A stretch of 64,000 nt of DNA from Sandaracinus amylolyticus (GTDB lineage Bacteria > Myxococcota_A > Polyangia > Polyangiales > Sandaracinaceae), in NCBI RefSeq assembly GCF_000737325.1, contig NZ_CP011125.1, positions 8,742,001-8,806,000 of the forward strand, given 5' to 3'. Position 1 is the stretch's first letter, and each line of letters begins with the position of its first letter. Both the position numbers and the translations under genes were made by a program. The notes below the pieces were generated by a model that was not told the origin of the DNA, did not search any database, and worked only from the letters and a program-made list of their open reading frames with translations. Shown here piece after piece: positions 45,512 to 54,402 of this stretch.

Positions 45512-46525
45512 GTGCGGAAGAGCGTTCTGAATCTGGTCGCCCTGCTCGTGCTCGCCCTCGCGCTCGGGAGCTCGGCCGGCACCCCATCGCACGCGATCGC
45601 CGACGAGTGGACGCGCGTGTTCGTCAACGGCCAGCTCGTCCCGGTGCGCTTCAACGACGGCGACAGCTTTCGCGTGCAGGGCGGTCCGCTCGCGGGCTCG
45701 CAGTGCCGCCTCGGCGGGTTCAACACGCTCGAGAGCTTCGGCCCCGCGCACCAGTGGGGCGACTGGCATCCCTACGAGCTCTTCGTGATCGCCAAGCAGG
45801 CGCTGGCCAACGGTCGCCGCGGCACCTGGCACTGCACGACCGACGGCAACCGCGACGGCTACGGGCGCCTCCTCATGGACTGCCCCGACCTCGCGATGAG
45901 CCACATCTCGCAGGGCCTCGCGATGGCCTACATGGTCGACGACAGCCCGACGCGCCCCGAGTACATCCGCGCGCAGCGCGAGGCGATCGAGAACCGCCGC
46001 GGCATGTGGGCCCACGGCGTGCCCGACTACGTGATGACCTCGGTGCACTCGGCGGACGAGGACCCGAGCCGCGAGCACCACTACAACCGCCTCATCTCGA
46101 CGCACGACGGCCACTCGGAGTCGATGCAGCACAACGACACCTACGCGGAGTGCGCGTGGGTCTGCAACGACGAGATCCGCGCCGACGAGCGCGCCGTCGA
46201 GGCCAGCGCGCGCCGGGTGCGCGAGGACGCGACGCTCGCGCCGCTCGCCGCCGACGTGCCGAACTACCAGCTGCTCGAGATGGTGCGCCGCTACGCGCGC
46301 CTCGGAGAGCTCCCCGAGTACACGCCGTCCGCGCTCGCCGAGCCGCTGCGCGCGCGCCTCGCGTCGGAGCGCACGTCGGGGCAGCTCGGACAGACGCGCA
46401 CGGAGCGGGGCTCCTGCATGATCGCGGTCCCGTTCGGCCGCTGGTACGGGCGCGAGCGCGCGACCTGCCTGCGCGGTCACGGCACCGCGCCCGACGGCAC
46501 GCGCTGGTCGCACGCATCCCACTGA
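45512..46525 (+). CDS. Secreted SNase-like nuclease
   Basis: A 337-residue protein from the GTG at 45512, which has a GGAG site nine bases upstream; an ATG at 45461 would add 17 residues. A signal peptide (LNLVALLVLALALGSSAG) precedes a staphylococcal-nuclease-like domain at about 35-180: VRFNDGDSFRVQGG, CRLGGFNTLES, and DGNRDGYGRLLMDCPDL, with several added cysteines. The C-terminal half (about 190-330) is helical with Cys pairs and no known domain. Probably an exported nuclease that needs calcium. First gene of a five-gene operon to 51741. Confidence 0.82.
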   Translation: MRKSVLNLVALLVLALALGSSAGTPSHAIADEWTRVFVNGQLVPVRFNDGDSFRVQGGPLAGSQCRLGGFNTLESFGPAHQWGDWHPYELFVIAKQALANGRRGTWHCTTDGNRDGYGRLLMDCPDLAMSHISQGLAMAYMVDDSPTRPEYIRAQREAIENRRGMWAHGVPDYVMTSVHSADEDPSREHHYNRLISTHDGHSESMQHNDTYAECAWVCNDEIRADERAVEASARRVREDATLAPLAADVPNYQLLEMVRRYARLGELPEYTPSALAEPLRARLASERTSGQLGQTRTERGSCMIAVPFGRWYGRERATCLRGHGTAPDGTRWSHASH

Positions 46526-46556
46526 CATCGCTGCTCCCCGCGGCACCTGCTGAAAA

Positions 46557-48410
46557 GTGAATCGCTTGGACCTCCGACGTTCTCGTGTGTCGATCGCGGC
46601 GCTGCTCGCGCTGTCCGCCGCGCTCGTGCCCGGATGCTTCGATCCGGACCTGATCCCCGAGGGCCCGCCGCTCGGCTACGAGACGGACGAAGAGACGTGC
46701 CAGAACGGGCACGACGACGACTTCGACCGCCTCGTCGACTGCCTCGACGAGGACTGCATCATGCGCGGCTGGTGCGACGAGATCATCCGCCAGGTGCCGA
46801 CGATCGAGCCCGAGGACGACGCGGTCTCGTGCAGCGATCGCATCGACAACGACGACGACGGCCAGTTCGACTGCGGTGATCGCAGCTGCCAGGGGATCCT
46901 CGAGCTCTGCTGCTCGATCGAGCTCAGCGACGAGCTCTGCAGCAACGGCTTCGACGACGACGGCAACGGCTTCGCGGACTGCGCGGACAACGGCTGCCGC
47001 AACAACGCGTTCGTGACGGTCTGCGACCGCGAGACCGACTGCGCCGACGATCGCGACGACGACGGCGACGGCATCTTCGACTGCGACGACACCGACTGCG
47101 CGACGGCCGCGGTCTGCACCGGCGGCGAGCTCGACTGCGGCAACGGCGCCGACGACGACGACGACGGCGCGACCGACTGCCGCGACCCCGACTGCCGCAC
47201 GAGCGCGGCGTGCCAGGGCGCGGAGGACACGATCGCGCGCTGCAGCGACGCGGTCGACAACGACGGCGACATGCAGATCGACTGCGCGGACCAGGAGTGC
47301 GCGACCAGCACGGACATGCGCATCGTGCTGTATTGCGACGGCCGCAACGGGCCGGAGAACACGCTCGATCGCTGCATGGACGGCGTCGACAACGACGCGA
47401 ACAACTTCGTCGACTGCGCCGACTTCGGGTGCTCGCGCGCGACCGACCCCGCGATCGCCGAGTACTGCACGAGCGTCCTCGAGAACACGCTCGAGCGCTG
47501 CATGGACGGCGTCGACAACGACCGCAACGGGTTCGTCGACTGCAACGACTTCGGCTGCTCGCGCGGCACGCCGGACATCGTGGAGTACTGCGCGGAGGCC
47601 GACGAGACGTCGCTCGAGGAGTGCCGCGACGGCATCGACAACGAGGGCGATCGCTTCATCGACTGCGCGGACTTCTCCTGCACGATGGTCGATCGCGGCG
47701 CGTCGCCGGAGGCGGTCGAGTACTGCACGAGCCGCGCGGAGACCGACCTCACGCGCTGCACCGACGGCATCGACAACGACGGCAACGGCTTCGCGGACTG
47801 CGGCGACTTCTCGTGCTCGCGCTCGACGGATCGCGCGATCGTCGCGGCGTGCCGGCTCCAGGGCGAGCGCAGCTTCGATCGCTGCCGCGACGGGCGCGAC
47901 AACGACGGCAACGGGTTCGGCGACTGCTCGGACTTCTCGTGCCGCGACGTGGTCGACATCTCGTTCACGATCGCGCTGCCGTGCACGGTCGGCGAGGCGT
48001 GCGCGCTCGGCGACGGCACGCCGGCGCACTGCTACGCGGCGACGAGCGAGGATCGACCCGACGAGCCGCTGACGGTGTGCGCGGTGATCCGCGCGCCGTG
48101 CCGCGAGAGCGCGGTGTTCGAGCAGCCGCTGCCCGAGCTGAGCGGCGGCTACGTCCTCCAGGACCCGGCCCGCCAGGCGCGCGACGCGTGCTGCGATGGC
48201 GTCGACGGCGACGGCGACGGCTTCGCCGACTGCGAGGACTGGGACTGCAACTGGGATCCGCTCGCTCGCAGCGAATGCGTCAACGTTCCGCGGCAGGTCT
48301 GCGACGAGGACAGCGACTGTCCGCCTTGCGGTCGGGGTCGCTGCGGAGAGCCGACCGAGCCCGACGGCGTTCGCCACTGCGAGATGCTGATCGCTCCGAT
48401 CTGCGGCTGA
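46557..48410 (+). CDS. Surface lipoprotein with twelve D-x-D-x-D-G cysteine-framed repeats
   Basis: A 617-residue protein with a signal peptide ending LVPGC (lipobox). Twelve units of the type C-x-DGIDNDGNGF-x-DC follow between about residues 48 and 560, for example CMDGVDNDRNGFVDC and CTDGIDNDGNGFADC. The Asp pattern is that of EF-hand-like calcium loops, and the motif is the MopE-type metal-binding repeat; flanking Cys pairs probably form disulfides. A non-repeat insert (about 480-530) precedes the last unit. The next gene encodes a barrel with three of the same units. Confidence 0.9.
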   Translation: MNRLDLRRSRVSIAALLALSAALVPGCFDPDLIPEGPPLGYETDEETCQNGHDDDFDRLVDCLDEDCIMRGWCDEIIRQVPTIEPEDDAVSCSDRIDNDDDGQFDCGDRSCQGILELCCSIELSDELCSNGFDDDGNGFADCADNGCRNNAFVTVCDRETDCADDRDDDGDGIFDCDDTDCATAAVCTGGELDCGNGADDDDDGATDCRDPDCRTSAACQGAEDTIARCSDAVDNDGDMQIDCADQECATSTDMRIVLYCDGRNGPENTLDRCMDGVDNDANNFVDCADFGCSRATDPAIAEYCTSVLENTLERCMDGVDNDRNGFVDCNDFGCSRGTPDIVEYCAEADETSLEECRDGIDNEGDRFIDCADFSCTMVDRGASPEAVEYCTSRAETDLTRCTDGIDNDGNGFADCGDFSCSRSTDRAIVAACRLQGERSFDRCRDGRDNDGNGFGDCSDFSCRDVVDISFTIALPCTVGEACALGDGTPAHCYAATSEDRPDEPLTVCAVIRAPCRESAVFEQPLPELSGGYVLQDPARQARDACCDGVDGDGDGFADCEDWDCNWDPLARSECVNVPRQVCDEDSDCPPCGRGRCGEPTEPDGVRHCEMLIAPICG

Positions 48411-48452
48411 GCGCGACTCGTCATTCGATTTTCAGGGAGAGAGACGGTTCCG

Positions 48453-50147
48453 ATGAAGCACCTCCGACTGCGCGGCGCGGCCGCGCTCCTCCTGCCCGTG
48501 ATCGCGCTGGCGATCGCCTGCCCGCCAAGCGCCGCGCGTGCCCAGGACACGACGACCGAGCCGACGACGCCGGAGCCGCCCGCGGAGAGCTCGCCCGAGA
48601 CGACGCCCGCGACCTCGCCGACGCCGACGAGCACGAGCGAGACCGTCTGCAACGATCGCCGCGACGACGACGGCGACGGCCTGGTCGACTGCGCGGACGC
48701 GGAGTGCTTCGAGAACGACCTCTGCCACGCGGGCGGCGGCGAGGAGCGCACCAGCGCGGCGTGCAGCGACTGGATCGACAACGACGGCGACCAGATGGTC
48801 GACTGCGAGGACGCCGACTGCCAGACCCCGCAGATCGCGGCGTGTCAGGGCAGCTGGCGCGGCGGCGCGCAGGCGAGCGGCGGCGCGGCCGGTGGTGCGG
48901 CGGCGGTCGGCGAGGAGGACCTCCCGGAGCTCGGCGAGGGCCAGAGCGTCGAGGATCTGATCGGCCGCGGCGGTGACGCGAACGGCGAGCGCACCGACGA
49001 GCTGTGCAGCGACGGCATCGACAACGACTTCGACGGCCGCAGCGACTGCGCGGACTTCGGGTGCCGCTTCGATCCCCAGGTCACGGTGTGCAACGGCACG
49101 CCCGGCCTGCGCTTCTCGGTGGTCGCGGGCGTCGGCGCGAACATCGGCTGGGACTACGACCAGTCGGGCAGCGAAGAGCGCATCACGAACACGCCCGAGG
49201 CGGGCTTCACGCTGCTCCAGCTGCGCGCGCTCGGCCCGATCCCGTTCATCGAGAACTCGTTCTTCCTCATCAACGTGCGCGCCGAGGATCGCGTCCGCCT
49301 GACGTTCGCGAACTTCCAGATCCCGATCTCGGATCTCGGCCACTACATCTCGATCAACAGCGGCTTCGGCGGTCTGTCGCCGGGCCTGATCATCTCGGCG
49401 GCGCGCCAGCCGCTGCTCGATCCGCCGTTCTACATGTACCGCGCGTTCGAGCAGGGGAACGGCGCGGCCCTCGAGGTCGGCGGTCCGATCGACGAGCGCG
49501 GCGTGATCCGCTTCCGCGCGTGGGGCGCGGCGGGCGCGGGCGAGTTCACCGGCAACGTCGGTGGTCGGTTCTTCCGCAGCGACGATCGCAACTTCGCGTG
49601 GGCCGCGGGCGGCGCGTTCCAGTTCAACCTGATCGGGTTCTTCGATCGCTTCGACTCGCCGTTCCTCTACACCGCGGTGCCGCTCACGTGGGGCGTCGCG
49701 GTCGGCGGCAAGTACGACCAGCGCCCGGCCGAGCGCTTCGCGGCGACGAACGCGTTCTCGCTGCTCCAGGTCTGGCACTTCTCGCTGCGCGTCGAGAACT
49801 ACACGCGCTTCGTGATGGACGATCCGCAGACCATCCCGGTGCAGAGCGCGTTCAACGTGCAGCTCGGCGTGCTGCTGATCCCGCGCGTGCTCTTCTTCGC
49901 GGCGGACGTCGGCGGCGTGTGGCAGGTCCAGCCGTGGTCGACGGGCGCGGAGCCGACGAGCGATCCGAGCTATCGCGAGCAGCTCGACACGTTCCAGTGG
50001 CGCGCGGCGCTGCACTGGTACTTCTTCCGCAGCACCGGGATCCTCGCGGTCATGTACCGCGAGGCGCACAACGAGGAGAACCCGTCCGACGAGGACGCGC
50101 CCGAGCTCGAGCGCGAGCTGCGCCTCGAGGCACGGTTCCGCTTCTGA
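48453..50147 (+). CDS. Outer-membrane beta-barrel with N-terminal calcium-type repeats
   Basis: A 564-residue protein with a signal peptide (ALAIACPPSAARAQ), a Thr/Pro-rich spacer, then three cysteine-framed repeats (CNDRRDDDGDGLVDC, CSDWIDNDGDQMVDC, CSDGIDNDFDGRSDC) at about 65-205. Residues 215-564 form alternating amphipathic strands and finish in RFRF, with the C-terminal Phe that marks outer-membrane barrels. It resembles phosphate-selective or general porins. The repeats are the same as those of the lipoprotein encoded upstream, so the two may bind each other through calcium. Confidence 0.88.
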   Translation: MKHLRLRGAAALLLPVIALAIACPPSAARAQDTTTEPTTPEPPAESSPETTPATSPTPTSTSETVCNDRRDDDGDGLVDCADAECFENDLCHAGGGEERTSAACSDWIDNDGDQMVDCEDADCQTPQIAACQGSWRGGAQASGGAAGGAAAVGEEDLPELGEGQSVEDLIGRGGDANGERTDELCSDGIDNDFDGRSDCADFGCRFDPQVTVCNGTPGLRFSVVAGVGANIGWDYDQSGSEERITNTPEAGFTLLQLRALGPIPFIENSFFLINVRAEDRVRLTFANFQIPISDLGHYISINSGFGGLSPGLIISAARQPLLDPPFYMYRAFEQGNGAALEVGGPIDERGVIRFRAWGAAGAGEFTGNVGGRFFRSDDRNFAWAAGGAFQFNLIGFFDRFDSPFLYTAVPLTWGVAVGGKYDQRPAERFAATNAFSLLQVWHFSLRVENYTRFVMDDPQTIPVQSAFNVQLGVLLIPRVLFFAADVGGVWQVQPWSTGAEPTSDPSYREQLDTFQWRAALHWYFFRSTGILAVMYREAHNEENPSDEDAPELERELRLEARFRF

Positions 50148-50165
50148 GCGGACGAGAGTGAGGAC

Positions 50166-50801
50166 GTGGTGCTCCGCTTTTCGAATCGCGCACTGATCGC
50201 GCTGCTGCTCGGGCTGACCGGCTGTCTCGGTGAGCCCGAGCCGGTGGACGACGGCACCTACGACCCCGAGGTGGGCAACCTCTTCGAGGGCTCGATCCAG
50301 CTCTCGGACCAGCGCGTGCTCGAGCTCGAGGCGAGCGATCTCCCGTCGACTCCCGCGCCCTGTCAGCCGCCGCAGCGCGTCGTGATCACGAACATCACCG
50401 ACGGCGACACGTTCGCCGCGGTGCGCGAGTCCGACAGCCAGCCGATCGACGTGCGCATGATCGGCGTGGACACCCCGGAGACCGAGAAGCGCAACGACGA
50501 GACCGGCGAGATCACGCCCGCCGAGTGCTACGGCAACGAGGCGTGGGCGTTCACCGAGCTGCTGCGCGGGCGCTACGTGTGGCTGACGTACGACGCGGAG
50601 TGCCAGGACCACTTCGGTCGCGACCTCGCGTACGTGTGGGTCGGCTCGGGGCCGGGCGACATGTGGAACCGGCAGCTCGCGGCGCGCGGCTTCGCGGAGC
50701 CGCTGACGATCGAGCCGAACTCGTCGAACGCGCCGGTGATCGCGGAGGACAGCGCGGCGGCGCAGGCGGCGGGGCTCGGGCTCTGGTCGGCGTGCGAGTG
50801 A
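50166..50801 (+). CDS. SNase-like nuclease lipoprotein
   Basis: A 211-residue protein with a lipobox-ended signal peptide (LLLGLTGC). The staphylococcal nuclease fold is clear at about 70-200: NITDGDTFAAVRE, VRMIGVDTPETEK with the Arg and Asp catalytic positions, ECYGNEAWAFTELLRG, and DHFGRDLAYVWVG. Cysteines are added in pairs. It would cut DNA or RNA outside the cytoplasm in a calcium-dependent way. A second GTG at 50169 is possible. The fourth gene of the operon, separated from the barrel gene by 18 bp. Confidence 0.9.
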   Translation: MVLRFSNRALIALLLGLTGCLGEPEPVDDGTYDPEVGNLFEGSIQLSDQRVLELEASDLPSTPAPCQPPQRVVITNITDGDTFAAVRESDSQPIDVRMIGVDTPETEKRNDETGEITPAECYGNEAWAFTELLRGRYVWLTYDAECQDHFGRDLAYVWVGSGPGDMWNRQLAARGFAEPLTIEPNSSNAPVIAEDSAAAQAAGLGLWSACE

Positions 50802-50805
50802 CGCC

Positions 50806-51741
50806 GTGAGGCGCGCGGTGATCGCGCTCGCGATGCTGGGCGTCGCGAGCGCGTGCACCTGCGAGCCGGCGCACACGCCCGAGGTCGAGGTCGAGGTCGT
50901 CGATGTCCCGCGCGACGCGCTGCCGCGCGCGCGACGCGGCGATCTCCCCGCGGCGACGCCGATGGTGACCCTCGAGGTGCGCGAGGACGGCTTCACCGTC
51001 GACAACCGCGCGCTGATCGCGACGTGGCCGGAGCGCGATCGCGCGCGCCTGTCCGACGCGGAGATCCACGCCGAGGTCCCGGTGGCGAGCGAGGCGCTCG
51101 AGGTGCCCGCGCTCTCCGAGGTGATGGCGCGCGCGCGACGCACCGAAGAAGCGCGCGCGGAGGGCGGAGGCACGCCCATCGCGTACGCGCTGCGAGCGGC
51201 CCCCGAGGTGTCGTGGCGGCGCGTATCGCAGGCGATGTGGAGCGCCGGGCGCGAGGGCTGGGCCGAGCCGCGGGTCGTGCTGCTCGACGGCGAGCGCGAG
51301 GTCGTGCTCGCGCTGCCGCCTTCGCACCGCGGTCGGCGCGCCGACGTCGAGCGCGAGGTCGCAGCCGCGCTCGAGGCGCTCGGCGAAGGCACACCGCGGC
51401 GCGAGGGCGCGACACGCCACGCCGAGGTCGAGCCCGCGTCGCCGTCGATCACGATCACCGCAACGCTCGACGTGCAGGTGACGCTCCGAGGCGAGCCTCT
51501 CGCACCCTCGTGCGACGCGGTGTCGCCGTCGGCGCCCGCGATCCCGGCGCGCGAGCGTCACGTCGACGTCGACGCGCTCGCGCGCTGTCTCGACGCCGCG
51601 CGCGCGACCGCGACGCTCGCGCCCGACGAGCGCGCGCTCTTCGCGGTCGCGGCGGCGCCGAGCGTGCAGTTCGGCGAGATCACCGCGGTGCTCGAGACGC
51701 TCGCGTCGCGCGGCGAGATCGCGATCCGCGCGACGCCCTGA
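50806..51741 (+). CDS. Lipoprotein, last gene of the nuclease/repeat operon
   Basis: A 311-residue protein whose signal peptide ends GVASAC, a lipobox. It starts with GTG four bases after the preceding stop. Residues 50-75 (VTLEVREDGFTVDNRALIA) recall the periplasmic strand pattern of ExbD/TolR, and the pattern seems to repeat near 140-165 with VVLLDGEREVVLAL, but the rest is Ala/Glu/Arg-rich helix without a recognised fold. It is envelope-located; a part in energising transport through the nearby barrel is only a guess. Confidence 0.72.
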   Translation: MRRAVIALAMLGVASACTCEPAHTPEVEVEVVDVPRDALPRARRGDLPAATPMVTLEVREDGFTVDNRALIATWPERDRARLSDAEIHAEVPVASEALEVPALSEVMARARRTEEARAEGGGTPIAYALRAAPEVSWRRVSQAMWSAGREGWAEPRVVLLDGEREVVLALPPSHRGRRADVEREVAAALEALGEGTPRREGATRHAEVEPASPSITITATLDVQVTLRGEPLAPSCDAVSPSAPAIPARERHVDVDALARCLDAARATATLAPDERALFAVAAAPSVQFGEITAVLETLASRGEIAIRATP

Positions 51742-51822
51742 TCATCCCGCCGCGACCCGGCCCACATCTGGCTGCGCGATTCGATGCGCGCCGTGGGCCG
51801 GTCGTCGTGCGGCGAGAGGGCG

Positions 51823-52461
51823 TCAGCTCGCGACGGCGCGGATGGTCACGTTCACGCGGATCGTGTTCGCGACCTTGAGGCGCACCGGCGCGCTGATCGA
51901 CACCTGGTGATCGGCGAGCGCGATGTCGAAGCTCGCCTGGGCGCGGATCACGTCGCCGGTGATGCCCTCGGCGCGCAGCTCGTCGTTGAGCGGCACGAGG
52001 CGCACCTGCGCGCTCGCGGTGATGTCGCGGGTCACGCCGTGCAGCGTGAAGCGGCCGCGGATCGTCACGCGCTGCGTCTCGTTCGGGCGCAGCGCCGTCG
52101 CGCCCTCGATGCCGGTGATCTCGAGCGTCGCGTTCGGGAAGCGCTGCGCGTCGAGCCAGTCGCTGCCGCGGAGGTGCTCGTCGCGCAGGTCGAGGCCAGT
52201 GCGCATCTGCGCGATGTCGACGCTCACCGTGCCGCGCGCCGTCGCGAGGTTCGCGGGATCCACGCTGAGCTCACCGGTGACCGCGTTGTTCACGCCGGTG
52301 ATGCGCTCGAGCGGCGCGTCCGAGACCCACTGGATCCGGCTGCCGCCGCCGCGCGTCATGCGGAACGTGCGCGCCTGCGCGGAGGCTTCCGAGGCGACGA
52401 ACGACGTCACCGCCACGAACGCGAGCATCGAGATGAACCAACCGGACGTGCGCAGTCGCAT
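51823..52461 (-). CDS. YceI-family secreted protein
   Basis: A 212-residue protein with a signal peptide (FISMLAFVAVTSFVASEASAQ) and the YceI lipocalin-like barrel: RGGGSRIQWVSDAPLERITG, VSVDIAQMRTGLDLRDEHLRGSDW, RFPNATLEITGI and FTLHGVTRDITASAQV. Family members bind long apolar isoprenoids in the periplasm. A good AAGGAAAG site precedes the ATG at 52461. The gene upstream on the same strand starts 130 bp away; no partner cytochrome b gene is adjacent. Confidence 0.93.
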   Translation of the reverse strand: MRLRTSGWFISMLAFVAVTSFVASEASAQARTFRMTRGGGSRIQWVSDAPLERITGVNNAVTGELSVDPANLATARGTVSVDIAQMRTGLDLRDEHLRGSDWLDAQRFPNATLEITGIEGATALRPNETQRVTIRGRFTLHGVTRDITASAQVRLVPLNDELRAEGITGDVIRAQASFDIALADHQVSISAPVRLKVANTIRVNVTIRAVAS

Positions 52462-52592
52462 GCTTTCCTTGCTCCTCACGAGTTCTTCGTGTTCTCGCTT
52501 CACCGCTTGCCCGCGGCGGCGTGAGTACCTCTGCTCGCGCGAAGGTTCGCAGCGGGGGCTCCCTCGAACAAGAGGGATTTCCCCGGAATTCG

Positions 52593-54059
52593 TTACCGGC
52601 ACCCGTCGGGGTTCGACGCGAGCGGAGCGCCGGGATTCATGATCGCGTCGCGGATCGCCGCACCTGGCGCATCGAGCAGCTCGACACCCGCGACCCCTCG
52701 GCGCACCCCGAGCCAGGCGAGCGTCTCGTCGACGTCGGGGAACTCGTCGCGGTCGATCCAGGGCGCGATCACCTGCGCGAACGGGCCTCCGTCGCCGCCA
52801 TCCATCGCGCGCACGAGCTCGTCGGCGCGCAGCGTCTCGTCGCGGCGGTCGGACGCGCGCACCATGGCGTCGTCGAGCGAGCCCTGCCCGTCCGAGCTGC
52901 GGCGATACGCGACGTCCGCCATGAGCGCGAGCGCGGCGCCGGACCAGTAGACCCGCCCGAAAGCGTATGTACGCAGCATGTCGCGCGACTCCTCGCGGAG
53001 CGTCCGACCGGTGCCCTCGCTGCGCCCGCGCGCGAACCCGTGGAGCATCTCGTTCCACGCTTGCTCGGGCGTCAGCATCCCTTCGCGCGCGCGCAGGACC
53101 TGCTGGTAGTACGTCGCGAGGCCCTCGGTGATCCACGCCTCGTCGCGCTCGACGAACGGGCTCGCGAGGTGCGTGAACTCGTGCACCGCGGTCCAGTCGG
53201 GCACCAGCGCGTCGGGGCGCGCGTTCTCGCCGACGAGCAGCGCGATGGTCGGCAGCGCGCCGCGTCCCACGATCCCGAAGAGCACCGGCGTGTCGGCGAA
53301 CGGCGTCGGCACGACGATCACGCCCGCGCGCTCGGCAGGAAATCGACCGAGCACGCGCGACACCGCGCGCCCCGCGGTGCCGAGCCACGCGCGTCGCTGC
53401 TCCGCGTCGATCTGCAGCGCGCCGTCGAGCACCACCGCGTCGATGCATCCGCCGGGCACCGGCACGCGCTCGACCTCGAGCTCGCCGAACGCGACGTACG
53501 CGATGTAGCGGAACGCGCGCTCGTCGATGCGCATCCACCCTTCTTCGTCGGCGTCGGGCCACACCGTCGACGCGCGCACGCCGTCGGGGAGCACGAACCG
53601 CGCGAGCATCGCCGTCGACGCATCGCGCGGCGAGGGCGCGCGCAGCCAGAGGCTCGTCGGCGCGACCAGATCGTCGCCGACGCGATAGCTCCCGGGCGCG
53701 CCCGGCGTCGCGCGGCGGCCCGGCGCGAGATCGACGCGATACCGCACGCACTCGCCGGGCGCGACGCCGCGCAGCGAGATCTCGCCGTCGATCGGGAGCG
53801 CGTGCGGCCCGTCCGCGCGCAGCACCTCCGCGGTCTCGACGCGCGCGCGTCCTTCCTCGTGGATCGCGGCGAGCGCGTCGGGCACTCCGTCCTCGAAGCA
53901 CACCGTCGTGTGCATGTGCTCGAGGTCGGGCTCGAGCGCGAACGTGTACCGCACGGTGCGCGCGGGCAGCGGCGCTGGAGGGCTCGGCGGCGCGCTCGCG
54001 CCGCACGACGCGAGCACGAGCACGATGCCGAGCGCCGCCGACCTCACACGCGCGAGCAT
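52593..54059 (-). CDS. Lipoprotein with zinc metallopeptidase (gluzincin-like) domain
   Basis: A 488-residue protein with a signal peptide ending LVLASC (lipobox). The central part holds VHEFTHLASPF (HExxH zinc motif near residue 300) followed 18 residues later by EAWITEGLATYY, whose Glu is the third zinc ligand, as in M1-type aminopeptidases. The N-terminal 280 residues are beta-rich and the C-terminus helical. The lack of a clear GxMEN motif leaves the exact peptidase family open. The 41-bp tandem array lies immediately upstream. Confidence 0.85.
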   Translation of the reverse strand: MLARVRSAALGIVLVLASCGASAPPSPPAPLPARTVRYTFALEPDLEHMHTTVCFEDGVPDALAAIHEEGRARVETAEVLRADGPHALPIDGEISLRGVAPGECVRYRVDLAPGRRATPGAPGSYRVGDDLVAPTSLWLRAPSPRDASTAMLARFVLPDGVRASTVWPDADEEGWMRIDERAFRYIAYVAFGELEVERVPVPGGCIDAVVLDGALQIDAEQRRAWLGTAGRAVSRVLGRFPAERAGVIVVPTPFADTPVLFGIVGRGALPTIALLVGENARPDALVPDWTAVHEFTHLASPFVERDEAWITEGLATYYQQVLRAREGMLTPEQAWNEMLHGFARGRSEGTGRTLREESRDMLRTYAFGRVYWSGAALALMADVAYRRSSDGQGSLDDAMVRASDRRDETLRADELVRAMDGGDGGPFAQVIAPWIDRDEFPDVDETLAWLGVRRGVAGVELLDAPGAAIRDAIMNPGAPLASNPDGCR

Positions 54060-54402
54060 AACCCCGCCGCCACGAAGACGACGCGCGTCGCGAGGCCGCG
54101 AGCTCGGGCGCTCGCACGGCGATGTCCGCGCGCGACATGGCTCCGCGACCGCTCGCGCCGCGATGTCCGCGCGCGACATGGCTCCGCGACCGCTCGCGCA
54201 GCGATGTCCGCGCGCGACATGGCTCCGCGACCGCTCGCGCAGCGATGTCCGCGCGCGACATGGCTCCGCGACCGCTCGCGCCGCGATGTCCGCGCGCGAC
54301 ATGGCTCCGCGACCGCTCGCGCAGCAATGTCCGCGCGTGACACGGCGTCTGGCCGTCCGGGAACGGTGTCGTCGTCGGCGCGCTCGCGCCGGTCGCGCGT
54401 GA
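54060..54402. repeat. 41-bp tandem repeat array (six copies at 54121-54350)
   Basis: The unit begins GATGTCCGCGCGCGACAT and occurs at 54121, 54162, 54203, 54244, 54285 and, with changes, 54326, always 41 bases apart. Each unit contains the dyad ATGTC-CGCGCGC-GACAT and the block GCGACCGCTCGCGC. No gene is seen in the whole gap from 54060 to 54402. It lies between two minus-strand genes, upstream of the metallopeptidase gene and downstream of the FGE-domain gene. There are no variable spacers, so it is not a CRISPR array. Confidence 0.92.

Noticed and set aside
54121-54350. CRISPR array
   Set aside because: Units are directly adjacent with no variable spacers and no cas genes are present.
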